This document shows, piece after piece, positions 30,385-36,618 of a stretch of DNA of 36,618 bases (its first letter is position 1; each line of letters begins with the position of its first letter). This DNA comes from JACRFW01 sp964531745 (GTDB lineage Bacteria; Patescibacteriota; Patescibacteriia; Magasanikbacterales; GWA2-37-8). A program made the position numbers and the translations under genes. The notes under the pieces are model-generated. The model did no database searches. It was not told where the DNA came from and saw only the letters and a program-made list of their open reading frames with translations. The stretch spans positions 1-36,618 of the forward strand of contig CAZHFX010000006.1 in NCBI GenBank assembly GCA_964531745.1, in the 5' to 3' direction.

Positions 30385-31231
30385 GGAAATACAGTGCCAC
30401 TTTGCCCCTTCAGGCGACCAGAGAGACATTAACATCTTGCTCGCCGAGAGTGTCAAAAAAAATACCGCGTTTCTCTACGCGCACCCGGAGTATCGTTTGC
30501 GTCTGCCAGAATACCTACGCTGGCGGTGGTTCATACATCGCTACCAGCGGGGCTATTCGGTAGCGGCCATTGTCGGCCACAAAGAATTTTTTGGTTTAAA
30601 TTTTTTGGTGAATCGGCACGTATTAGTCCCCCGGCCGGAAACTGAATTAATGGTTGAAGAAGTTATCGAAACACTCGCTACTACGCCCTACTCACTACGC
30701 CCTACTCTCTTGATAGATGTTGGCACCGGCTCCGGGTGTATCCCAATTTCTATTCTCAAAACTAGCCCGACACAGCCGACGGCCGCGTTCGCGATTGATA
30801 TTTCCGCGGCGACTCTTAAGGTTGCCAGAAAAAATGCGGCGCGGCACGGCGTGAATATACAATTTTTACAAGGCAATCTTCTTGAACCGTTTATCAAAAC
30901 CTACAAGCTACTACCTACCAACTACCAGCTAATTATAACCGCCAACCTCCCCTACCTCACTCGCGAACAGGTAGCGAGCGAGCCAAGCATTTGGCGCGAA
31001 CCCGCAACTGCGCTCGTCGCCGAGGATGGCGGGTTGGCGCTCTACCAAAAATTATTCGCGCAGATACAAACGCTGCCCGGCCAAAAGCCCCTAACTATTT
31101 TGTGTGAAATTGACCCGAGCCAAAATGAAAAAATGACGGCTTTAATAAAAAACTTTTTTCCAGCTGCGATTTTGGAAATAAAAAAAGATCTAGCTGGCCT
31201 AGATCGTCTCGTCGTTATTTCATTGTCATAA
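30371..31231 (+). CDS. prmC: Peptide chain release factor N5-glutamine methyltransferase
   Basis: Methylates the Gln of the GGQ motif of release factors using SAM. The N-terminal helical domain ends in FFGLNFLVNRHVLVPRPETE, a PrmC hallmark. Motif I is LIDVGTGSGCIPISIL, then AFAIDISAATLKVARKNAA. The substrate-binding motif reads TANLPYL, i.e. NLPY in place of the classical NPPY. I start at ATG 30371 (MFTLKEIQCHF), which overlaps the glycosyltransferase stop by 14 nt; an in-frame ATG at 30347 is also possible. Two repeat-derived stretches (TTPYSLRPTLL and TYKLLPTNYQLI) are in frame between conserved blocks. It serves prfA upstream. Confidence 0.92.
   Translation: MFTLKEIQCHFAPSGDQRDINILLAESVKKNTAFLYAHPEYRLRLPEYLRWRWFIHRYQRGYSVAAIVGHKEFFGLNFLVNRHVLVPRPETELMVEEVIETLATTPYSLRPTLLIDVGTGSGCIPISILKTSPTQPTAAFAIDISAATLKVARKNAARHGVNIQFLQGNLLEPFIKTYKLLPTNYQLIITANLPYLTREQVASEPSIWREPATALVAEDGGLALYQKLFAQIQTLPGQKPLTILCEIDPSQNEKMTALIKNFFPAAILEIKKDLAGLDRLVVISLS
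30681..30708. repeat. 14-nt tandem repeat in frame in prmC
   Basis: CTACGCCCTACTCA (30681-30694) is followed by CTACGCCCTACTCT (30695-30708), 13 of 14 identical. It encodes TPYSLRPTL just before the SAM-binding motif I, at a normally variable loop. Confidence 0.65.
30901..30931. repeat. CTACC/CTAC micro-repeat in frame in prmC
   Basis: A run of CTAC-type units (CTACAAGCTACTACCTACCA, then ACTACCAGCTA) encodes TYKLLPTNYQL just before the NLPY motif. The composition is unlike the surrounding coding sequence and similar to low-complexity spacers. Confidence 0.5.
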
Positions 31232-31239
31232 ATCACTTC

Positions 31240-31273
31240 ACACAATACGACCGGCGCGTCAGCGCTATTGTGT
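31240..31273. terminator. Convergent hairpin between prmC and the DUF3048 gene
   Basis: ACACAATA (31240-31247) and TATTGTGT (31266-31273) form a perfect 8-bp stem closing a GC-rich 18-nt loop, between two convergent genes and overlapping the DUF3048 stop. No good U-run, so its strength as a bidirectional terminator is uncertain. Confidence 0.45.
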
Positions 31274-32302
31274 TATCTCAACAGTAGTAAGCGGAGGTAT
31301 AACTTCAACCCATGTGATGCCGGGCACCAAAGTTATTTCTTGGCCACTCGCATCGTAAACTCTGGTGCGGCTTTCCACCGCACTTTTTTTCCATGTACCA
31401 CGCACCAGCGTGCCCTGGCGCACTACCCGGGCCAAGCCAGCGCCTATAGTCGCGATGGCCTTGCGGCCTTCTTCATCCAGCACCCGCACCGGCATTTCCA
31501 AAATAATAATGTTGTCCGCCAAAACTGGCCGGCCTGCCCGGTCGGAAGATAATTGTCCGTTGATAAACCGGCGATATTTTTTACTATCCAACTCATAGCG
31601 CCAACCGACCGTGTAGTCGGCGGTATATTTCACAGCCACTGCTTTGACGGTACTGCTGGCGGCAGACGGAGCGTCGCCGAAAACCCAGCCCGACCAAGTG
31701 GTGGTGGCATAGCGGTCGCCAAACTTTTCCAAAAGCGCCTGCCACAAATTTGATTTAGTAAAAAGGTTGTGCGGCGGGTCGGCTTCGTCGCTCCGCCAAT
31801 AATATTCCCCCCAATAAAATTCGTTGACAGAAAAAATACCGCGGCGTTTTATTTCCGCGAGCGCGTCGGACGACCCGCCCGAGTGCATATACACCGGCGT
31901 GCCATACTCGGCCAGCCAATCCAAAAAATACAGCCGGGCGCTCCGCACCGGCCCTGCCTTATCAACTGTCTGGCCGGAGCTAAACAACGCGAAGTACCGC
32001 GTGAAACCGCCTTCCACCGGCGCTTCGTACACCACGCGAGCGAGCGTGATACCGGCCGGCGGACGGGCATCAGGGTGATTGTCTATCATCACGCCCACTA
32101 CCCGCGGCATTGTTTGTTCCGCGGTCGTAACCGCGCTTCCATCAAGTTGGCTGTGGAATTGCACGGCTACCGGAGAAACAGCCGGAATTACCGGCGCGCT
32201 CTTTGAGCGGAAAGACAAAAACCAAATCAAACCGAAAACAAATAATACAATGACGGCCGCTGTACTATAGAGAAAGAATTTTTTAGAATATTTTTTGGAC
32301 AT
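31265..32302 (-). CDS. DUF3048 (YerB-like) membrane-anchored protein
   Basis: A DUF3048 family protein of the cell envelope; the family (YerB in Bacillus) has no settled function. An N-terminal membrane anchor (FFLYSTAAVIVLFVFGLIWFL, near residues 9-29) is followed by the conserved block VGVMIDNHPDARPPAGITLA, VYEAPVEGGFTRYFALF, AGPVRSARLYFLDWLAEYG and VYMHSGGSSDALAEI. The second domain holds YRRFINGQLSSDRAG and ADNIIILEM. The C-terminal ITWVEVIPP is typical. 345 residues, complete. It converges on prmC. Its ATG is 9 nt after a TATTAT in the end of an inverted-repeat element, so that element might supply a -10 box. Confidence 0.88.
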   Translation of the reverse strand: MSKKYSKKFFLYSTAAVIVLFVFGLIWFLSFRSKSAPVIPAVSPVAVQFHSQLDGSAVTTAEQTMPRVVGVMIDNHPDARPPAGITLARVVYEAPVEGGFTRYFALFSSGQTVDKAGPVRSARLYFLDWLAEYGTPVYMHSGGSSDALAEIKRRGIFSVNEFYWGEYYWRSDEADPPHNLFTKSNLWQALLEKFGDRYATTTWSGWVFGDAPSAASSTVKAVAVKYTADYTVGWRYELDSKKYRRFINGQLSSDRAGRPVLADNIIILEMPVRVLDEEGRKAIATIGAGLARVVRQGTLVRGTWKKSAVESRTRVYDASGQEITLVPGITWVEVIPPLTTVEITQ

Positions 32303-32309
32303 ATATTTA

Positions 32310-32393
32310 GGATAATACGAATGCGCTTCCGCGCCACGAATTTTTCAAATACATTCGCATTATTCGTGGGCCTCAAGGCCATTCGTATCATTC
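32310..32393. mobile_element. Inverted-repeat element, family 2 copy 2 (MITE-like)
   Basis: 84 bp. The left end GGATAATACGAATG (32310-32323) is the exact reverse complement of the right end of the copy at 16981-16994. Its own right end CATTCGTATCATTC (32380-32393) matches at 12 of 14 positions. The inner pair CCACGAAT/ATTCGTGG and a GGCC tip recur. It lies between rplY and the DUF3048 gene. Confidence 0.75.
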
Positions 32394-32398
32394 GCTAC

Positions 32399-32436
32399 AA
32401 AAAAACAGACTGGCAGTAGTATACCACGCAGTCTGT
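32399..32436 (-). terminator. Rho-independent terminator after rplY
   Basis: On the minus strand ACAGACTG (complement of 32429-32436) pairs with CAGTCTGT (complement of 32405-32412), 8 perfect pairs enclosing a partly self-complementary loop, followed by T7 (complement of 32399-32405). It lies 12 nt after the rplY stop. Confidence 0.85.
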
Positions 32437-32448
32437 CTTGAAAAACAA

Positions 32449-33198
32449 TTATTTTTTTCCGCCCGAGGCGGATCCGCCTTTGGCGGACTTCTCATCTTCG
32501 GCCTTGACGGCAGGGGCAGCGGCTTTACCTTCAGCGCCCTCGGCCGCGGCGGCGGTTTCTTCGTCTTCTTTCTTCTTGCCAGCCACTTCAATTTTCGCCA
32601 AATCGGCGGCGGTAGCGCCGGCTTCTTCCATGGCTTTGATCTCTTCTTCTGTCAAGGCCGGAGCGGCTTTCGCGACCAGATCCTCCGCGTGCGGGCTGAC
32701 GATAACAATACCGGCAGGCAATTTCAAATCGCGCACCTTAATGACTGCTTCATAACTGACAAGCGGCGACAAATCAACGTCAATATGCGACACTAAATCT
32801 TTTGGCAAACATTCCACCTCAACAGCGGCCAAACTGGTAACGAGCGTGCCGCCGGATGATTTGACAATTGATGCCTCGCCGACAAAACGGAGCGTGACCG
32901 GAGCGGTCATTTTCTTGCTCATATCAATGCGGCGAAAATCAACATGGATAATGCGATCGCTCACCGGATCGTGCTGTACCGCCTGTACCAACACTTTGCC
33001 AGCTATGGCGCCATTGACTGACAAGTCAATCAAACTGGACGCTCCGGCTTGTTTGTAGAGTTTTAAAAAATCGGCCGACTCCAGCATTAGTGAATCAGAT
33101 GTTCCCCCGGCGCCATAGACCACCGCTGGCACTTTGCCGAAAACGCGGGCTTTCAACCCGCGTTCAGCGCGAGTGGTTGCTGACAGCGTAAAGTTCAT
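32449..33198 (-). CDS. rplY: 50S ribosomal protein bL25, long (Ctc) form
   Basis: Binds 5S rRNA. The N-terminal L25 domain (about 1-90) has TTRAERGLKARVFGKVPAVV, VLVQAVQHDPVSDRIIHVDF; the Ctc/TL5 C-domain (about 95-185) has APVTLRFVGEA and LVSHIDVDLSPL. After it there is an acidic then Ala/Lys/Gly-rich tail of about 60 residues. The last residues (AKGGSASGG) are encoded by two adjacent palindromes of the CCGCC/GGCGG type. The ATG at 33198 overlaps the stop of the zinc-ribbon gene as ATGA, so the two are coupled. A good terminator follows. Confidence 0.94.
   Translation of the reverse strand: MNFTLSATTRAERGLKARVFGKVPAVVYGAGGTSDSLMLESADFLKLYKQAGASSLIDLSVNGAIAGKVLVQAVQHDPVSDRIIHVDFRRIDMSKKMTAPVTLRFVGEASIVKSSGGTLVTSLAAVEVECLPKDLVSHIDVDLSPLVSYEAVIKVRDLKLPAGIVIVSPHAEDLVAKAAPALTEEEIKAMEEAGATAADLAKIEVAGKKKEDEETAAAAEGAEGKAAAPAVKAEDEKSAKGGSASGGKK
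32459..32487. repeat. Double CCGCC/GGCGG palindrome at the rplY 3' end
   Basis: CCGCCCGAGGCGG (32459-32471) and TCCGCCTTTGGCGGA (32473-32487) lie side by side, with GGCGGATCCGCC (32467-32478) as a perfect junction palindrome. They match the hairpin found inside the family-1 elements. They are translated as the last residues of bL25. Confidence 0.75.
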
Positions 33199-33551
33199 AC
33201 AAATGTTCCCATTAAAAGTAAGGACTGAATAAAATGTTTGTCTTCTATCGCTTGAAACCCGTCAATAATTTCATCGGTGGTGAGCGGATCGGCGCGGTAC
33301 AGCCGGGATGCATCCATAAAATTCAAATCCGTCACGATGCCGACGGAACTTATCCCTTGCCCCATCACGACAATCATCGCCACAAAGCAACTCTGACACT
33401 TGGAACATGCGAGATGCACTAGACTAGCGGAGGAGGCCTTGGCAAAAACTTTTGCCTGCTCGCTCTGGTAGGGGTGGTTGCAGATGGGACAGCGATTGAC
33501 GAGTTTTAAGGCTTCACGCCATAGCTCCGATGGGTTCTGGCTGTTTGGCAT
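33195..33551 (-). CDS. Zinc-ribbon hypothetical protein coupled to rplY
   Basis: A 118-residue protein, not assigned to a named family. Two cysteine pairs, CPIC (near residues 21-24) and CSKC (near 49-52), frame a 24-residue gap as in a zinc ribbon. After them follows a hydrophobic stretch (FVAMIVVMGQGISSVGIVTD) and a C-terminal helical part (TTDEIIDGFQAIEDKHF). Its TGA overlaps the rplY ATG by 4 nt, so bL25 translation is probably coupled to it. It starts about 10 nt after the predicted transcription start. The link with rplY suggests a ribosome or RNA role, which is inference only. Confidence 0.78.
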   Translation of the reverse strand: MPNSQNPSELWREALKLVNRCPICNHPYQSEQAKVFAKASSASLVHLACSKCQSCFVAMIVVMGQGISSVGIVTDLNFMDASRLYRADPLTTDEIIDGFQAIEDKHFIQSLLLMGTFV

Positions 33552-33568
33552 AGGTGGGAAGTGGGCGT

Positions 33569-33597
33569 ATCTTATAGCAAAAAGCTTTTTTTGTCAA
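33569..33597 (-). promoter_or_regulatory. Promoter of the zinc-ribbon-rplY operon
   Basis: Minus strand TTGACA (-35, 33592-33597), 17-nt spacer, TAAGAT (-10, 33569-33574); an overlapping TATAAG at 15-nt spacing is the alternative. Leader is about 10 nt with no Shine-Dalgarno. Confidence 0.75.
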
Positions 33598-33612
33598 CCC
33601 GCCCAAGGCGGG
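33598..33612. repeat. CCCGCC/GGCGGG palindrome next to a promoter
   Basis: CCCGCC (33598-33603), 3-nt loop, GGCGGG (33607-33612), touching the -35 box of the zinc-ribbon-rplY promoter and identical on the other strand to the hairpin at 29453-29467. It could end the upstream transcript weakly or modulate the promoter. The rest of the 133-nt gap to the methyltransferase shows nothing further. Confidence 0.65.
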
Positions 33613-33684
33613 CAGACACTTTAGGCCTATTTCCTTGCTAACTTAAGTACTATACCAGCTGACCACGGTGAAGTAAACCATGTA

Positions 33685-34446
33685 TCAAGCAACTTTCACG
33701 ATTTCTAGATACAAAAACAGCGGGAATTCAGCCCGGGCGCGATTTTCGGCCTCCGCCCGCGGCCCATGAGGCGTTTTAGTGTGCGAGCTCCACTCTTCCA
33801 GCCGGCTAACCGCCAGGCCATTCTTATTAAACAACTTAAAGTAAAACTGCAACGGCCGGTGGAATGACCATGTGACATCTTTTGGGTCGTCGCCAGGGTG
33901 CATCTGAATTTTGGTTTTCCTTTCCGAAAGATAGCTGTCCACTCGCCGATATTGTATTTTCTCTTTTTCATCCCAACCCCAACTGGAGGCTTGGGGCGCG
34001 CGGAAAGCGGGATGGTTCAAAACCACATTAAGGCGCCCGCCTGGTTTGAGCACTCGAGCACACTCGGCGATAGCGCCCGCGGCATTGGCTATATTTTGTA
34101 AAGCCAAAACAATGAGAGCTTGGTCGGTGGACACAGCGGGAATGAACGGAATCTGGTCAGCGGAAGCAACGTGGTACTCAATATTTTTTTTGCCTTCGCG
34201 TTTCGCCGCGGCGATGAGTGCTTCGCCAATGTCTACACCGACCACTTTAGCTCCCTCGTGTGCGAACGCGCGACTAAAAAACCCGATACCGCAACCCAGA
34301 TCAAGCACTGTCTCGCCTTTTTTTATGCGCATGAGCCGCAAGAGGTTGGGCAAAATTACTTTGGCTTGGTAGGTGTCGTTCCCAGCGAGCAATTCACTAT
34401 ACCAATCGGCGACCCCACCCCAAGAAGTGTTTAATATTTTTTTCAT
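33685..34446 (-). CDS. Class I SAM-dependent methyltransferase
   Basis: A 253-residue methyltransferase of the Methyltransf_11/25 type with unknown substrate. Motif I is VLDLGCGIGFFSRAFA (near residues 46-61), then VVGVDIGEALIAAAK, ASADQIPF, LIVLALQNIANAAGAI and ARVLKPGGRLNVVLNHPAFR. The C-terminal half (SWGWDEKEKIQYRRVDSYLS) is not diagnostic; the pattern resembles small-molecule or quinone-type methyltransferases more than RNA enzymes. Its ATG overlaps the uvrC stop as ATGA, so it is coupled with the upstream repair gene. Confidence 0.88.
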   Translation of the reverse strand: MKKILNTSWGGVADWYSELLAGNDTYQAKVILPNLLRLMRIKKGETVLDLGCGIGFFSRAFAHEGAKVVGVDIGEALIAAAKREGKKNIEYHVASADQIPFIPAVSTDQALIVLALQNIANAAGAIAECARVLKPGGRLNVVLNHPAFRAPQASSWGWDEKEKIQYRRVDSYLSERKTKIQMHPGDDPKDVTWSFHRPLQFYFKLFNKNGLAVSRLEEWSSHTKTPHGPRAEAENRARAEFPLFLYLEIVKVA

Positions 34447-35699
34447 ATTTTTCTTTTACTCCTGTTAAACATAATGGCGAACCGATGGGCCTCGTCGCGC
34501 ACGCGGATAAGGAGAGGCTGATGCGCGGCCGCCCAACGCACAAACTTTTCATCTTTACTCCCCAGTATTATATCATTTCTTTTGCGTTCTGGCCCCTTGG
34601 CAATACCGACAAACGAAATGGCTGCTGAAAAATCGTTGAGCACTTTTTTTACCCGGTTCACTTGCGGGCGGCCGCCGTCAACGAGAATAACATCGGGACG
34701 CGGCCACTCGGCGCGCTTAAGGCGGCGCTCCAAAACTTCCGCCAGGCAATCAACGTCGCTTTGGCCGGCCACGGTCTTAACATTAAACTTGCGATACTCC
34801 GATTTCATCGCCCCCTCATTATTAAACACCACCATACTCCCCACCTTGTCAGTGGCACCGAGGTTGGAAATATCATAGCCCTCAATACGTAGCTCTTTGC
34901 CCGGCGTTAATTCCAGAATATTTTTTATTTCATCAGCAAAAAAATCTCTATTTAAAAGCGTCACATCATGAATGCGCTCCAGAGCACGGAGCTGATTGCG
35001 GAGCGCAGCGGCATCTTCAAAGCGCTGTTCTTTGGAAGCCAATTTCATTTGCTGTTCAAAGGTTTTTATCACCTGGCGCTTTTTGCCAGACAAAAACCAA
35101 CGGAGCGGCACGATGACGCGGTGACGATAGCCGGCTGGAGTAATTTCACCCGTGCACACCCCCAGGCACTGCCCTATTTCATAGTAGAGGCACGGTCGTT
35201 TGGCGTTTGGTTCGCAGGTAGAAAAGCGAAAAAGTCGACGCAAAATTTTCAGCACCGCTTTGGTGTTGAGACCCGGGTATGGGCCAAAAAGCTTGCCCAA
35301 TTTTTTAAAACCTTGCGGGTCGTTGGCTCGCAACACATCAATGTCGTGCTGACGCATGGTCGAAACTTTCGGATATTGGTCTTGGCCAATAACAATACAG
35401 TTCCAGCTCTTGCTGTCTTTGCCGAGCACGTTGTATTTGGGCTGATATTTTTTGATGAAAATAGACTCCAAAATAACCGCCTCCAGTACAGAATCGGTTT
35501 CTTCCCAATCAATATTCGCGACCTCGTGAATCATCTCCTCAATAGGACGAGCTGAATGCTCTCCGCGGAAGTAGCTCTGCACTCTGTCTTTGAGCGAAGT
35601 AGCCTTGCCCGCATAGATCAATTCGCCGGTTTTACTGTAAAACAAATAGACACCGTGATTATCGGGCAATTTTTTAATTTGTTCTGCTATCCCTTGCAT
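34443..35699 (-). CDS. UvrC-like excinuclease subunit, short form
   Basis: Nucleotide-excision repair nuclease homologue making the 3' and 5' incisions with UvrAB. The GIY-YIG domain (about 1-95; NHGVYLFYSKTGELIYAGKA) is followed by a four-cysteine cluster (CEPNAKRPC, then CLGVC), which in UvrC binds Fe-S, and a UVR UvrB-binding helix pair (FEQQMKLASKEQRFEDAAAL, about 205-240). The RNase H-like domain has YDISNLGATDKVGSMVVF, VILVDGGRPQVNRVKKVL and RDEAHRFA, holding the catalytic Asp/Asp/His. At 418 residues (UvrC is about 600) it lacks the C-terminal helix-hairpin-helix DNA-binding domain, and the region between UVR and RNase H-like domain is short. Its ATG is 1 nt after the recombinase stop. 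Confidence 0.9.
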   Translation of the reverse strand: MQGIAEQIKKLPDNHGVYLFYSKTGELIYAGKATSLKDRVQSYFRGEHSARPIEEMIHEVANIDWEETDSVLEAVILESIFIKKYQPKYNVLGKDSKSWNCIVIGQDQYPKVSTMRQHDIDVLRANDPQGFKKLGKLFGPYPGLNTKAVLKILRRLFRFSTCEPNAKRPCLYYEIGQCLGVCTGEITPAGYRHRVIVPLRWFLSGKKRQVIKTFEQQMKLASKEQRFEDAAALRNQLRALERIHDVTLLNRDFFADEIKNILELTPGKELRIEGYDISNLGATDKVGSMVVFNNEGAMKSEYRKFNVKTVAGQSDVDCLAEVLERRLKRAEWPRPDVILVDGGRPQVNRVKKVLNDFSAAISFVGIAKGPERKRNDIILGSKDEKFVRWAAAHQPLLIRVRDEAHRFAIMFNRSKRKI

Positions 35700-35700
35700 A

Positions 35701-36537
35701 CTAGTCTAGCGGGCTCTTAATACCCCTTAAAACGGTGTTAGCCACATGCGTATAAATCTGAGTCGTCTGTAACTTCGCATGCCCCAACAGTTCTTGAATA
35801 TACCTTATATCCGTCCCATTTTCAAGCAGGTGGGTGGCGAAGCTATGCCTCAAAGTATGCGGCGATACTGTTTTGCTCACCCCTGCCTTTTGCGCCGCCT
35901 GCGCCACAATTTTCTGAATAGTCGCCTCCGTCAACTTGCTTCCTCGCCCATTTGTAAACAAATAATCGTCCGGCCTTTTTAATCTCTGCTGATTTTTCAA
36001 AACATCTTTCAAACTCAACGGCAAAATCGTCATCCGATCTTTTTTCCCTTTCCCCTGAAACACTCGCAACATCATTCTATCCAAATCAATATCCCGCATT
36101 TTTATATGTGTCAGTTCACTCACCCGCACACCGGTTGCATACAACATTGATACGACGCAACGGTGTTTGGGATTAGTAAGAACTTCTATCATTTTTTTTA
36201 CTTCCTCTTTAGATAATACAACAGGCAAATGTTTTTCTTTGCGCGATCTTGGTAAATTGAAGAAAAAACGCCGTTGTAAAATTTTTCCAAAATAAAATAG
36301 TAGGGCGCTATAAGCGGTATTAATGGTAGAAGCAGAATAATTATTGTCAGCTAAATAACCCAGATACGCCCTCACATCGGCTTGGGCGGCGCTTCTTGGG
36401 TCAGTGCCGACAAAACGTAAACATTCGTCAACATAATGAACATAACTTTCAACAGTTTTTTCACTAAATCCGCGCAGTTTCATTTCCTGGCGTAGTAAAA
36501 ACATCGGATCTCTGCTGGGCCGATAATGTGTATTCAT
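35701..36537 (-). CDS. Xer-type tyrosine recombinase
   Basis: A tyrosine recombinase likely resolving chromosome dimers. A SAM-like N-terminal core-binding domain (about 1-95; LRGFSEKTVESYVHYVDECL) precedes the catalytic domain. All active-site residues are seen: Arg in ATGVRVSELTHIK, Lys in GKGKKDRMTILPL, HxxR in HTLRHSFATHLLENG, His in LLGHAKLQTTQ and Tyr in IYTHV. Length is 278, a little under XerC/D (about 300). It heads the recombinase-uvrC-methyltransferase operon with its own strong promoter. A single XerA-type enzyme and a XerC/XerD partner cannot be distinguished from here; no dif-like site was seen. Confidence 0.92.
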   Translation of the reverse strand: MNTHYRPSRDPMFLLRQEMKLRGFSEKTVESYVHYVDECLRFVGTDPRSAAQADVRAYLGYLADNNYSASTINTAYSALLFYFGKILQRRFFFNLPRSRKEKHLPVVLSKEEVKKMIEVLTNPKHRCVVSMLYATGVRVSELTHIKMRDIDLDRMMLRVFQGKGKKDRMTILPLSLKDVLKNQQRLKRPDDYLFTNGRGSKLTEATIQKIVAQAAQKAGVSKTVSPHTLRHSFATHLLENGTDIRYIQELLGHAKLQTTQIYTHVANTVLRGIKSPLD

Positions 36538-36568
36538 ACCTTGCTTTTGATTTCACATTTGTGGTAAG

Positions 36569-36597
36569 ATTATAGCATAAATAAGGCCGATTCTCAA
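36569..36597 (-). promoter_or_regulatory. Promoter of the recombinase-uvrC-methyltransferase operon
   Basis: Minus strand TTGAGA (-35, 36592-36597), 17-nt spacer, TATAAT (-10, 36569-36574). Expected transcription start is near 36562, about 24 nt before the ATG at 36537. Confidence 0.85.
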
Positions 36598-36618
36598 CGA
36601 GTTGGTATATAAGTAGTT

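Noticed and set aside
1..36618. UGA recoding as in some candidate phyla
   Set aside because: Several genes end in TGA at the expected family length (gpmI copy A, uvrC, zinc-ribbon gene), so UGA is read as stop.

Overview
The window looks like a chromosomal segment of a Candidate Phyla Radiation (Patescibacteria, Parcubacteria-like) bacterium. This is inferred from several traits: a short uvrC-type gene, an archaeal-type (GAD-less) aspartyl-tRNA synthetase, an NLPY instead of NPPY motif in PrmC, a small DUF5663-like protein, large Pro/Ala-rich orphan proteins, very tight operons with several ATGA overlaps, almost no Shine-Dalgarno sequences, and palindromic repeats that sit inside reading frames. 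No phage, transposase, CRISPR, rRNA or tRNA gene was found, and no gene-free stretch exceeds 300 bases.

Layout. 1-2909 (minus): valS then tyrS (cut by the window edge), from a promoter that predicts a leaderless valS mRNA. 3015-4262 (plus): a DHH-family phosphoesterase homologue with altered active-site motifs. 4287-16889 (minus): a long collinear run read as gap, CAP-domain membrane protein, aspS, scpA, scpB, D,D-carboxypeptidase, pgk, SIMPL-domain protein, eno and two tandem gpmI genes. Almost all of lower glycolysis is thus interleaved with condensin accessory and cell-wall genes. 16999-20343 (minus): rpsB, tsf and an RlmI-like rRNA methyltransferase, with a strong rpsB promoter, a leader of about 150 nt and a terminator after tsf. 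20340-27062 (minus): a four-gene module of unknown function (631, 110, 66 and 1415 residues) with its own promoter. 27155-31231 (plus): rpmE, prfA, a GT39-like membrane glycosyltransferase and prmC, i.e. the translation-termination set with an inserted glycosyltransferase. 31265-36537 (minus): a Xer recombinase, short UvrC and methyltransferase operon, then a zinc-ribbon protein coupled to rplY, then a DUF3048 lipoprotein-like protein.

Two dispersed repeat families stand out. One has GTCATTCTGA-type ends, a CCGCC/GGCGG hairpin and an inner inverted repeat. It is found four times, twice inside coding sequence in frame (rlmI-like and GT39 genes). The second is an 84-90 bp element with 14-nt terminal inverted repeats, found at 16905 and 32310. 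Further palindromes or micro-repeats are in frame in valS, prmC and rplY.

The best candidate for an undescribed system is the 20340-27062 module: a giant protein with coiled coils and three glycine-rich hydrophobic segments, co-transcribed with a disordered Pro/Ala-rich protein and two small helical proteins. Its function cannot be assigned from sequence.
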